This document shows positions 1-8,001 of a DNA stretch of 64,000 bases, one piece after another. The stretch lies in the NCBI RefSeq assembly GCF_020623625.1, contig NC_060202.1, forward strand, positions 514,501 through 578,500, written 5' to 3'. The stretch is from Saccharomycodes ludwigii (lineage: Eukaryota > Ascomycota > Saccharomycetes > Saccharomycodales > Saccharomycodaceae). How positions within the stretch are numbered: position 1 is the first letter of the stretch; the number at the start of each line of letters is the position of its first letter. The notes beneath the pieces were generated by a model that was not told the DNA's origin, ran no database searches, and was given only the letters and a program-made list of their open reading frames with translations. The translations under genes and the position numbers were made by a program.

Positions 1-150
1 GTCTGATTCTTTGGGAGGCTGTGAAGTTGATAAAGATGAAGAGGTGGATCCCATGGTTCCTCTGGTTGTTATTAATGGTTGTTCCTCATTGCTGGTATGT
101 TGCGTTTGTAATTGTTTGGATTTCTTTCTTTTCTTAATAAAGCCCTTCAT
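1..150 (-). CDS. N-terminus of an unidentified protein (runs off the left edge)
   Basis: Fifty codons are open on the minus strand from an ATG at 148-150 to the window edge. The peptide starts MKGFIKKRKKSKQLQ and then turns Ser/Thr-rich. A basic start followed by low-complexity sequence says nothing specific about function, and no domain is visible in the part present. It is divergent from TRS20, about 590 bases away, and the A/T-rich gap looks like a shared promoter region. I call it a real gene because the frame is open and its start abuts a long intergenic region, but I cannot name it. Confidence 0.55.
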   Translation of the reverse strand, partial: MKGFIKKRKKSKQLQTQHTSNEEQPLITTRGTMGSTSSSLSTSQPPKESD

Positions 151-738
151 AGTTAATTTAACATAGGTCAATTCTAAATTAATTTAGGATAATATTTTGT
201 GAAATATGTGTATTTTATGTATATACTTCCTCACTCACTTTTATTAGAACGTTAATACAAATTCATCAAACAATCGTTTAGAATTAATGCTTTATTATTT
301 AAATTTTTAACGGTAACAAAATATAGAAATGAATAGCTATAATATACTTACATAGAATCTTTTTTATTTTCTATTTATTCATATATTACTTTATTTCTAT
401 GTATGTGTTTGTGGTTGTATATTATTGTGAATATAGTTAATATAATAATAATAACAGTGTTATTTTTTTCTGTAGTAAAAAGTGTCAATAAATTCCCTTG
501 CCGAATTTTTTTTTTTTTTTTTTTTTTTTATTCTATTTTACTTTCCTTTTTTGATTAAAAAACAAAAATAAAATAAAATAAAACAAATGGACAAATTTTT
601 TTTTTTTTTTTTTGATACAAATAATAAACGAAACTCATTTAAGCAAACCAGCCTGTATATTAGAATCACGTAGAACCCCGTTAGTATTTCAAACTAATCA
701 CACAACAATACACCTAAAACATTATATTCTTATAAACC
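151..738. other. Divergent intergenic region, unknown gene / TRS20
   Basis: Very A/T-rich, with poly-T runs near 507-529 and 597-613. No RNA gene or reading frame of note is seen. It should hold both promoters, but no specific activator motif could be picked out. Confidence 0.6.
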
Positions 739-1326
739 ATGAGCTCTGCCCAATATTTTGTTATAATAGCTAATGATCAAGATACACCTTTATACGAAGC
801 GCAATTATCTAGTACCTCGTCAAACTCAGTTACAGAACTCTATCCATTTATAGCCAACTCTGCTTTAGACATAATTGAAGATTTACAATGGAGGACAAAT
901 TCATCATCATCATCATTTAGCTCCTCTTCTTCAACTGGGTTCCCCATTTCATTCGGTAATGACAATGGTTTTAACGGCATTGGTAATCCTGGTAATACTG
1001 GTGGTTCCTCTTCGCCTTCCTTATTTTTTGGTGCAAAACAAAATAATAACTCCAAAGATCTTTTAGGTGCATCATATTTGGGTTTCATAGACCATTATTA
1101 TCAGTCTCCAATTTCGGCTTACATAACCTTTGGGAATACCAAATTCATTTTAATACATTCTTCAAATATGCCTATTAATGGCAACAATATCAAAGTTTTT
1201 TATCAACTAGTACACGAGTTATACCTAAAAACACTGATGAATCCATTTTATATAAATGGTTCAGCTATAAATTCACCCATGTTTGACGCAAAGGTGCGTG
1301 CTTTTGCAGCCAAATATTTAATATGA
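739..1326 (+). CDS. TRS20: TRAPP complex subunit Trs20 (sedlin/TRAPPC2)
   Basis: A 195-residue longin-fold subunit of the TRAPP complexes, which act as the Ypt1 exchange factor and tether in ER-Golgi traffic and autophagy. The N-terminus YFVIIANDQDTPLYEAQL, the LDIIEDLQW segment and the C-terminal FYQLVHELYLKTLMNPFY block match the family closely. A Ser/Gly/Asn-rich insertion at about residues 53-95 sits where S. cerevisiae Trs20 also has a low-complexity loop, so the protein is slightly longer than the usual 140-175 residues. In S. cerevisiae TRS20 lies next to SRB6 and DUT1; the same genes follow here, with DSN1 and a tRNA inserted. Confidence 0.95.
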   Translation: MSSAQYFVIIANDQDTPLYEAQLSSTSSNSVTELYPFIANSALDIIEDLQWRTNSSSSSFSSSSSTGFPISFGNDNGFNGIGNPGNTGGSSSPSLFFGAKQNNNSKDLLGASYLGFIDHYYQSPISAYITFGNTKFILIHSSNMPINGNNIKVFYQLVHELYLKTLMNPFYINGSAINSPMFDAKVRAFAAKYLI

Positions 1327-1482
1327 TACAAGGGGAGAAAAACCTTGGATAGGTTAAGCTAATGTTACATTGTTGTTATTACTGTTATATATATATAATG
1401 TTTATGTAATATTATCAAATAAAAATACAAAATAAACTTTATTCAATATAATTTAAAAAAAGATATTGTAGATCATTTAATA

Positions 1483-3486
1483 TTAATCTGGACGGTTGAT
1501 ATCCGTTTTTTCTTGATTGGATATCCCTTTGGCTAATCGGGTTAATATACCCTTGAGTCTTTTACTATTGTGAATACCAGCAGTATTAGGCTCAAGTCCG
1601 TAGTTGATTTTAAGGGTATTTAACTGTTTTGACTGGATATTTGAAATAACTTTTAAATTTGAATTTATTAAATGAGATATTTCTTTAAATTTATCTAAAC
1701 GAAGCCGGAAATTTCTCTCTAGGTTCAAAGTTGGCAAAGGTATAATATTAGGCACCTCTTTAGCGTAGATATTTGGCGTTTTTGTGTTTTCTAGCATATT
1801 ATCATAATTTGGTTCCAATATTAAAAGTTTGCGCCACTGATCAATTTCTTTCTGTAACTGTAAGATCTTATAGTTCAATAATTTGACATTTTCTCTATTA
1901 CTTTTGTTTTTCAAATTCGGTATAAACACTTTTTTCATCTTATGTTTTTTATTGTTACCAATGTCTTCTAGAATATCACTTTTATTATTGTCCACTCCTA
2001 AATCAGCATTAGCGTGCCCATAATCCGAAGCACTAGTGTTTCCTCTGTCATTGCACCAATCGACATCAACCTTGTCATTTCTTAAATCATTAACAAAATC
2101 CCTAAAAATATTTAGGGCAATTTGTCTTGGGTCTATATCTGAATTAATAATGTCCTCTCCTGTATCATCTTCTTTTCCTTTTCCTTTTTCCTTTTCTTTT
2201 TCTTTCTCTTCTTCCTCTTTTGTCCTTTTTTCATCATCGTCATTATCTTCCTCTTCTTCTTCTTCTTCTTCTTCTTCTCCTCTTTGTCCGATGGAACCGT
2301 CCTTTTTGTTTGATAATAATCTTTTCTGCTCCACTTCTTTTAAATTATCTAGCTCCCTAATCAAACACCAATTGAATATCTGTTTTAATTGCAAATCTTT
2401 CCCAAAAGAATTATCGGCATGCCTATAAAAGTCACTATCTGGAATATCTTTATGAGGTGATACCAACACACCTTTCCTGTTTGCATCCTCATTGGTGCTT
2501 TTAATATCTTTTTCATTTTCAGTTTCGTAGTTACTATTATTATTATTATTTGAAGTTATGAATGAAGATAGCCTTCTTCCTCTATTATTTATTATAGTTT
2601 CTCTCATTCTTCTTCTTTTCACTCTTTCCTGTTTGTCGGTATTACTGTAATACCTCCCATTTCCATAAATGTTACTATATCCATTCAAATTACCAGTATT
2701 ATAAAAGTATCCCTGTTGTTGTTGTTGTTGAAGAATTGGCGGTATACTATATGCAAGCATAGAGTTGTTGTTATTGTTACTATCAGATATCACTGGTTGA
2801 GAATAGTACCCCTGGTGTATAGAATTAGGACCATAGTAAAGCATAGGCTGTGGATGTGGTGGCAGCAGCCCTGGTGCATTTATTCCATAATATTGAGATG
2901 GTGGCATTGAATACATATATGGATTGATTAACGGATTATTGTTATTTCCATTATTATTTCGATTATAGTAATTAAACATTGCAGTATTGGTATTATTATC
3001 GTTACTTCCACCATTAATATTGCTAATGGTATCGGCAACTTGGCTTGTTGGGTTATTTTTATTGGTGTTATTAATGTAACTGGAATTAAAATTATCCATC
3101 CATTTAGGTTGACTAATGTTCTGTAGATCATCTAGTCTCTCACCCAAACTCATGATATTGCTCGTGTTATTGGCACTAAGTCTTTTCCGTTTATTTTCTC
3201 TGTTTGATAAATTGTTAGTTGTACGCTTGTTATGACCATTTCTTTTACTATCTAACACTTTAAATTGAAATACCGTTGTTTCATCTTTTTCAAAATTATC
3301 GTCATTTTCTTGGTCTTCTTTTATACTTTGCGTATTTTTGGCGGTAGTCCTTTCCAGATCGATATCGGATTCGAGCAATACATTAGCAGGGCTATTGTTG
3401 CCATCAACTGTTCTCCCATTTGTTTTTGATGGAGAAGGTATAGTTTTAACTTTAATATAGTGTTTCTGTAATCTATTAAGGGACAT
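1483..3486 (-). CDS. DSN1: Kinetochore MIND/Mis12 complex subunit Dsn1
   Basis: 667 residues. The diagnostic part is the Mis13/Dsn1 block: a basic RRRM..GRRLSSF segment near residues 290-305, then SPHKDIPDSDFYRHAD and LKQIFNWC near 340-375. Dsn1 links the Ndc80 complex to inner kinetochore CENP-C/Mif2, and the basic RRxSS segment is the region phosphorylated by Aurora B/Ipl1 in yeast. The C-terminal third has heptad-like stretches (NYKILQLQKEIDQWRKLL) that fit the coiled coil. The N-terminal 280 residues are Asn-rich disorder with short poly-Gln. A long Glu/Asp/Lys run at about 405-440 makes it longer than the 576-residue S. cerevisiae protein. MPS1, another kinetochore gene, lies about 50 kb away with no obvious linkage. 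Confidence 0.85.
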   Translation of the reverse strand: MSLNRLQKHYIKVKTIPSPSKTNGRTVDGNNSPANVLLESDIDLERTTAKNTQSIKEDQENDDNFEKDETTVFQFKVLDSKRNGHNKRTTNNLSNRENKRKRLSANNTSNIMSLGERLDDLQNISQPKWMDNFNSSYINNTNKNNPTSQVADTISNINGGSNDNNTNTAMFNYYNRNNNGNNNNPLINPYMYSMPPSQYYGINAPGLLPPHPQPMLYYGPNSIHQGYYSQPVISDSNNNNNSMLAYSIPPILQQQQQQGYFYNTGNLNGYSNIYGNGRYYSNTDKQERVKRRRMRETIINNRGRRLSSFITSNNNNNSNYETENEKDIKSTNEDANRKGVLVSPHKDIPDSDFYRHADNSFGKDLQLKQIFNWCLIRELDNLKEVEQKRLLSNKKDGSIGQRGEEEEEEEEEEDNDDDEKRTKEEEEKEKEKEKGKGKEDDTGEDIINSDIDPRQIALNIFRDFVNDLRNDKVDVDWCNDRGNTSASDYGHANADLGVDNNKSDILEDIGNNKKHKMKKVFIPNLKNKSNRENVKLLNYKILQLQKEIDQWRKLLILEPNYDNMLENTKTPNIYAKEVPNIIPLPTLNLERNFRLRLDKFKEISHLINSNLKVISNIQSKQLNTLKINYGLEPNTAGIHNSKRLKGILTRLAKGISNQEKTDINRPD

Positions 3487-3772
3487 TACCTACCTTTATC
3501 CCTTTTGTAGCTAATCCCTTTTGTAGCTAATCCCTTCCAAAAGTTACTGTCGTTTATTTGGTTCGTATTTTCTCTTCTATCGTTCTCAACAAGAAAGGAA
3601 AGAAAAGAAAAAGGAAAAAAAAAAAAAAGTTCTTTATTAGTCGTTTTGTGTGCTTAAGATCTTTACTGAAATATGCTATATTTAAAAATGCGAAGCAAAA
3701 AATGGAAAAAAAAAAAAAAAAAAAAAAAACCCTCGGACGTTTCTATCGGTAGATAAAAATATAAATTATTAT

Positions 3773-3845
3773 TGGACGAGACCGGAGTCGAACCGATGAC
3801 CTCTCCCATGCTAAGGGAGCGCGCTACCAACTACGCCACACGCCC
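3773..3845 (-). tRNA. tRNA-Ala (AGC)
   Basis: A 73-nt cloverleaf read on the minus strand. It starts GGGCGTG, has the anticodon loop TTAGCAT between CTCCC and GGGAG, and a TTCGACTCC T arm. It carries no intron. It is identical to the second copy at 32347-32419. A solo LTR starts 14 bases upstream of its 5' end. Confidence 0.97.
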
Positions 3846-3859
3846 AAATTGAATGATAT

Positions 3860-4280
3860 TGTCGTAATATGAAATCAAGTAAACGCATATTACAACCAAC
3901 ATATAAAGTAATAAAGAATGTCAACCGCAAGAAGTAAAGTAATAAAGAATGTCCACCGCAAGAAGTAAAGTAATAAATAAGTCAACCTCAAAAGTGCTAC
4001 GCTCATTCAAAGCAGATCATGAAATCACTACTAAGATAACACAACAACGAAATGTTGGAAAAGATTAATATGAACATCAAATATAAATGTGAAAATAAAT
4101 CATATATAAAGAGATGATTTATTATCAAGTTATTCATCAAAAGTATTTAAGTTATAGTTTTAAATAATCTTTATTATATATTATTATTATAATATGTAAA
4201 GACCTAAATAGAACAAGAAATTAATTACCATAATCCGAACCCGTAATTATTACGACTAATCCTGAGTTACGCTTACGATA
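3860..4280 (+). mobile_element. Solo LTR, Ty3/sigma-like retrotransposon fossil
   Basis: A 421-bp block bounded by imperfect inverted ends (starts TGTCGTAATATG) and flanked by the 5-bp direct repeat GATAT at 3855-3859 and 4281-4285, the mark of retroviral-type integration. It contains a TATA-like promoter stretch near 4101-4120, shared with other LTR copies in this window. Its last 80 bases recur at 48845-48926 and 49731-49811. No gag or pol remains, so this is a fossil left by LTR-LTR recombination. It sits 14 bases upstream of tRNA-Ala. The intact target duplication suggests moderate age. Confidence 0.75.
3905..3994. repeat. 31-bp tandem repeat, about 2.8 copies
   Basis: The unit AAAGTAATAAAGAATGTC plus ACCGCAAGAAGT recurs with starts at 3905, 3936 and 3967; the last copy is diverged and incomplete. 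It lies inside the solo LTR and probably explains why this copy is longer than its relatives. Confidence 0.85.
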
Positions 4281-4494
4281 GATATGTCTCTATATTTTTG
4301 TATATAGTTAGTTCATTATCCAGTTTAAATTAGTTATAAGCTTCATACGGTTTATAAATCAACAAGATGAAAAGTTATATTGAAAAATTGAAAAGGGGAA
4401 ATATACATAATGAAGTTATTATAATACAAGGAAAATATAAGTTCGGTTATCTTCTAAAAGAAAAAAATTAGTAAGTTTTATAAATAAACAGTTA
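4281..4494. other. Spacer between the LTR and MED22
   Basis: About 210 A/T-rich bases downstream of MED22 (minus strand). No gene or RNA is seen. Confidence 0.5.
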
Positions 4495-4959
4495 TTAATA
4501 TCTTATAAGTTCGTCAACCGCTTTCAACAATAATGCTGATTTTTTGTTTAATATATCAAGCTCATTAACAGAATTGGGGTTGCTCTCATTTTCAGTTATA
4601 TTGCTGAGACCAGTATCACTCACCAGTTGTTGTTCTTGACTTCCAAGGATCCATCTTTCTCTTATATTTCTACTAATCAACAATAATTCTTGTACACCTG
4701 TTATTAACTGCATAGTATACTCATTAATTGCTATTAAACCATCAGTAGAGTCTACAATCAAGTTCTCATCAGTATCATTGAAATCTTCATCGTGTTGGTT
4801 TTTTTCTTCATCATCACTTTCTCCTTTTTCCTCTGCATCTTCCTCCTTAGCACCAGATAATGTAGTTGATAGGTTTGAATATTTTATTATATTCTCCAAT
4901 GCAACCATTAAATTTTCACCTATTTTATTAACTTTATCTAGATATGTGGATGTTTCCAT
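4495..4959 (-). CDS. SRB6: Mediator head subunit Med22 (Srb6)
   Basis: 154 residues. The core NEYTMQLITGVQELLLISRNIRERWIL (residues about 79-105) matches the Med22 signature, in which a helix contacts Med11 in the Mediator head and helps recruit RNA polymerase II. The Asp/Glu-rich stretch at about residues 38-68 is an added disordered loop; the S. cerevisiae protein is 121 residues. It is followed downstream by tRNA-Ala, and DUT1 lies upstream on the same strand; both SRB6 and DUT1 are TRS20 neighbours in S. cerevisiae, which supports the call. Confidence 0.88.
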   Translation of the reverse strand: METSTYLDKVNKIGENLMVALENIIKYSNLSTTLSGAKEEDAEEKGESDDEEKNQHDEDFNDTDENLIVDSTDGLIAINEYTMQLITGVQELLLISRNIRERWILGSQEQQLVSDTGLSNITENESNPNSVNELDILNKKSALLLKAVDELIRY

Positions 4960-5267
4960 TTTATTCTTTACATATATATATATATATATATGTGTATGTT
5001 TATATGAGTACTTTTTAAGTAGTTATGTTTATTTTTTGAGGAATATTTAGTGAGTATTAACAATTGGTCTTACTTTCTTTTGGTATAAAATACATTTCCT
5101 AAATATGTAACTGTGCTGTAATCCGGGTAAATCAATTTGTAAGTGATGATGAAAAATACGTTACAAGAATATCTTCATTTTGTACTAGAAAAAAAAAAAT
5201 TAAATAAATAAAAAAAAAAACAATGACATTCAATACAAAAAGTAAACAGAAATTAAAAATTGCTTTA
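4960..5267. other. Intergenic DUT1-MED22
   Basis: A (TA)n run lies near 4974-4991 and A-tracts near 5190-5220. This holds the DUT1 3' end and the MED22 promoter. A C-box-like GTGATGATGA at 5143 has no partner D box. Confidence 0.5.
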
Positions 5268-5735
5268 CTATACACCTGTGCTACCAAACCCACCTTCGCC
5301 TCTATTGCTTTGTTCCAAGTTTTCTACAATAACCACTTCAGCATTTTCAACAATTCTTTCCAAAATCAGTTGAGCAACACGATCACCTTTTTTAACTTCA
5401 AAATCAACATCAGAATGATTGAACAATACAACCTTAACCTCACCAGTATAATCTCTATCTACTACCCCAGCTCCAGTGGAAATACCATTCTTAACAGCCA
5501 ATCCTGAACGTGGTGCAATCCTACCATAAGTACCCAATGGAACAGTAAATGATACATCAGTACTCACCATACCGCGACCTCTAGCCTTAATTATGGTTGG
5601 CTGAGAAGCATATATATCATAGCCAGCTGCATATATTGAACCTTTTGTTGGGGCTTTCGCGTCTGGGGAACGTAATTGGATTTTCAATGATGGTGAAACC
5701 TTTACTTTTTTAGAGTTATTAAGTTCTTGTGACAT
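5268..5735 (-). CDS. DUT1: dUTP pyrophosphatase (dUTPase)
   Basis: 155 residues, the normal length for a trimeric dUTPase, which hydrolyses dUTP to dUMP and pyrophosphate to keep uracil out of DNA and supply dTMP synthesis. The conserved motifs appear in order: AAGYDIYAS (I), [15 protein letters not shown] (II), [13 protein letters not shown] with the catalytic Asp (III), [10 protein letters not shown] (IV), and the C-terminal [10 protein letters not shown] arm (V) that closes over the nucleotide. No organelle presequence is seen. An MCB-like ACGCGT lies 480 bp upstream. Confidence 0.97.
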   Translation of the reverse strand: MSQELNNSKKVKVSPSLKIQLRSPDAKAPTKGSIYAAGYDIYASQPTIIKARGRGMVSTDVSFTVPLGTYGRIAPRSGLAVKNGISTGAGVVDRDYTGEVKVVLFNHSDVDFEVKKGDRVAQLILERIVENAEVVIVENLEQSNRGEGGFGSTGV

Positions 5736-6274
5736 TTTCTTTTTTTTTTTTTTTTTTTTCTTTGGGTATGCTTGAATTTTAAATCTCTTGATACGCTAGG
5801 TGTTTTTGTTATAATTTTTTATGCTAAATAAATGTAGTTTATATACATTGCAAATTATTTCCCGAAAAAGATAAAGATGAAATTATTTTAATCTATAAAA
5901 ATATTGGAAAAAAAGAAGAAAAAAAAAAGAAAAAAAAGTTTATACCTGAAAGATTTTTTTTTTTTTTTTACAACGGTTGCAGCTGTGTAAAATGTTTAGA
6001 AAATTAATACTATTTACGTTTAGGGAATGTTTCTTGAGGCTGGAAATTACATAATTACATAATTACAATTAAATGAAAAATACATTATATGGTTTTATTT
6101 TTTTTTTTTTTTTTGTTTACTTTTAAATACAAAGTTTTAACTTTTAGTCTAAAAAATTGGACTAACATAAAAAATTATATAATGTTAATGAAAGTAAACA
6201 CTTTATTCTTTTCTAACGCGTATATAATATATAAATTAAATAAAAGGGGGAAAAAAAAATAAATAAAACTAAAG
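5736..6274. other. DUT1 upstream region
   Basis: Several poly-T/poly-A tracts (5740-5760, 5950-5968, 6099-6113) and one ACGCGT. Both flanking genes are on the minus strand, so this is the DUT1 promoter plus the LYC1 3' end. Nothing else is seen. Confidence 0.5.
6216..6221. promoter_or_regulatory. MCB-like ACGCGT upstream of DUT1
   Basis: A perfect MluI cell-cycle box core 480 bp upstream of the DUT1 ATG. MBF drives S-phase genes through this motif in S. cerevisiae. A single six-base site this far away is weak evidence. Confidence 0.35.
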
Positions 6275-7546
6275 CTAAAACCAACCAAACTTAGTATTAT
6301 TTTCCCATTTCACTTCATTGCTGACAAACGGGGATGGTCTAATCCCACTTAATGAACTATTTTCACAAAATAGATTAACTTTATTCTCTGTTTCCTTTAA
6401 AACTTTGTGGAAATTGGGATATTCCGTTTCCGGAATTTCTTGATCCCAGAAATATATATCACTTAAATCATATTTTTTAGCCTCTTTAATGGCATACTTG
6501 AATAATGTAACTAGATCTCTTTCTTTATTATCCTCTGAAGTATAAACTTTTAGAATTTGCAAAGAATTATCAACCCAAGCATGATGCCAAATGATATGTG
6601 ATTTATTTCCAATTATTTCAACACCAAATTTTAGTTCAGAAACTTTTAAATCATCAACACTATTAGAACCACCATCAACAGCAGCAGCCTGATAGTGAAG
6701 AAAGAATTGCGATATATAGATATCACGTAATTCAAACCATTTGTAAATTTTCATATCAGGAAAGGCAGTAAAAGCACTAGTGTTTTTATCTAGTTCTAAA
6801 TTTGATAATTTTTCCATAATTTGAGTTTGTTCCAAATTAACCAAATCTTCATACCCATCGAACCCTAAATAATGTACATTTTTTTGTTCATCATTGTTGT
6901 CCAAACAATATTTTTCTAAAAATAGATCCAACTTTTTAAGATGGTGAACAGGAACATGATCAAACGAATAACCAAATTTAGAATAATACTCCCCAACCTC
7001 GCTGTACAAAATCATAGTTTTATACTTTAGAAATAGATCGCCTTCGTCTTTTTCTCTAGAAATTGTATCATAATAATTATTTAGCTGAAACATCAATTCC
7101 TGGGCATACTTCATCCCTCTAAATTCAACAGGTGTAAACACAGCACCAATGACAACCTCTAAAACAGGAATAATTATGTAACTGCCTTTATTTGAAATTT
7201 TCATGTAACCTATTCTGTTCATCGTTTCACAGCGACAGACAATGTTTTCAGTTTCATTGGTTAAGGTGGTATCAGCAGCTATTTTTTCCAAAACAAAATA
7301 ATTTAAACCCAAATACTTTTTATAATTAGGGTTAATGATGTTAGTAGAAGTGGATACTAGCGAGTGCTGTAAAGCTATTTCCGATTCCCCCAACGTTGCC
7401 TCTCTTTTCACATAATCAGCAACGGTCAAATATTTTGATTTCCAAGCTTCTGAGTTTCTTTTGTGAGTGTACTGAATTAGTTCAGAATTTCCATTAATTC
7501 TTTTCAATTGTAAAGTGTGTGTAAGGTTATTATCAGTTATAGTCAT
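6275..7546 (-). CDS. LYC1: Lysine N-acetyltransferase family protein (Lyc1/YGR111W-like)
   Basis: 423 residues related to fungal LYC1, which in Yarrowia acetylates free L-lysine at N6, and to S. cerevisiae YGR111W. The family is a GNAT fold. The region around IIIPVLEVVIGAVFTPVEFRGMKYAQELMFQLN (about 125-157) fits the acetyl-CoA binding strand-loop-helix. The start RNSEAWKSKYLTVADYVKREATLG and the aromatic C-terminus ending KFGWF also fit. In S. cerevisiae the substrate is not settled, so lysine is an inference from family members. It is not a lysine biosynthesis gene. Confidence 0.72.
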   Translation of the reverse strand: MTITDNNLTHTLQLKRINGNSELIQYTHKRNSEAWKSKYLTVADYVKREATLGESEIALQHSLVSTSTNIINPNYKKYLGLNYFVLEKIAADTTLTNETENIVCRCETMNRIGYMKISNKGSYIIIPVLEVVIGAVFTPVEFRGMKYAQELMFQLNNYYDTISREKDEGDLFLKYKTMILYSEVGEYYSKFGYSFDHVPVHHLKKLDLFLEKYCLDNNDEQKNVHYLGFDGYEDLVNLEQTQIMEKLSNLELDKNTSAFTAFPDMKIYKWFELRDIYISQFFLHYQAAAVDGGSNSVDDLKVSELKFGVEIIGNKSHIIWHHAWVDNSLQILKVYTSEDNKERDLVTLFKYAIKEAKKYDLSDIYFWDQEIPETEYPNFHKVLKETENKVNLFCENSSLSGIRPSPFVSNEVKWENNTKFGWF

Positions 7547-8001
7547 TTGTATTTTATTTTATTTTTGGTGTATACATTTTATTTATGAATCTTAAAAAAG
7601 GAAACAAAAAAAAGGGAAAAGGGGAAAAATAAAATTAAAAAGATGTTTAAAAGAAACAAGAAAGATGTGAATATTATATATATATATTGTAGTTTGTAAA
7701 GTTTGTAAATCACTCTGTCACTTAACGTTAGCGGTTATTTGTTTATTATTGCTATGATAGTCTATTTATTATTATTATCATCTAAAATCACTATCCACTT
7801 CCTTCGGATCGGGTAATTGCCTTCCGGTTATTTTTTTAATTTAATTTGTCTGTCCGCTAACGTTTGGTGACAGCGACAACAAATTATATTTAATCGCATT
7901 TTAACTTCTTTTTATCTTAAATCATACAAATAAATTATCCTTTTCCAATTTAAAATAATTCCCCTCATCGTAAATATAAATACGACCACTTTTCATTTCA
8001 A
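7547..8001. other. Intergenic AXL1-LYC1 with a long imperfect inverted repeat
   Basis: Holds the LYC1 promoter and AXL1 3' end. The notable content is the 20-bp inverted repeat at 7715-7734 / 7854-7873 and a TCCTTCGGA palindromic-type site at 7800-7808. No reading frame is seen. Confidence 0.55.
7715..7873. repeat. 20-bp inverted repeat pair, 119-bp spacer
   Basis: CTGTCACTTAACGTTAGCGG at 7715 pairs with CCGCTAACGTTTGGTGACAG at 7854, with 18 of 20 positions complementary. The 159-bp unit could be a small MITE-like element or a regulatory palindrome. I see no clear flanking target duplication. Confidence 0.7.

Noticed and set aside
840-1088. Antisense frames in TRS20, and likewise in DSN1 (2036-2428), GAS5 (35644-35964), WSC (37627-37830) and DOT5 (42792-43211)
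   Set aside because: Antisense of Ser, Glu or Gln repeats gives long open frames of Leu, Ser or Phe runs; not genes.
5143-5200. C-box-like GTGATGATGA upstream of DUT1's 3' end
   Set aside because: No D box or terminal stem follows.
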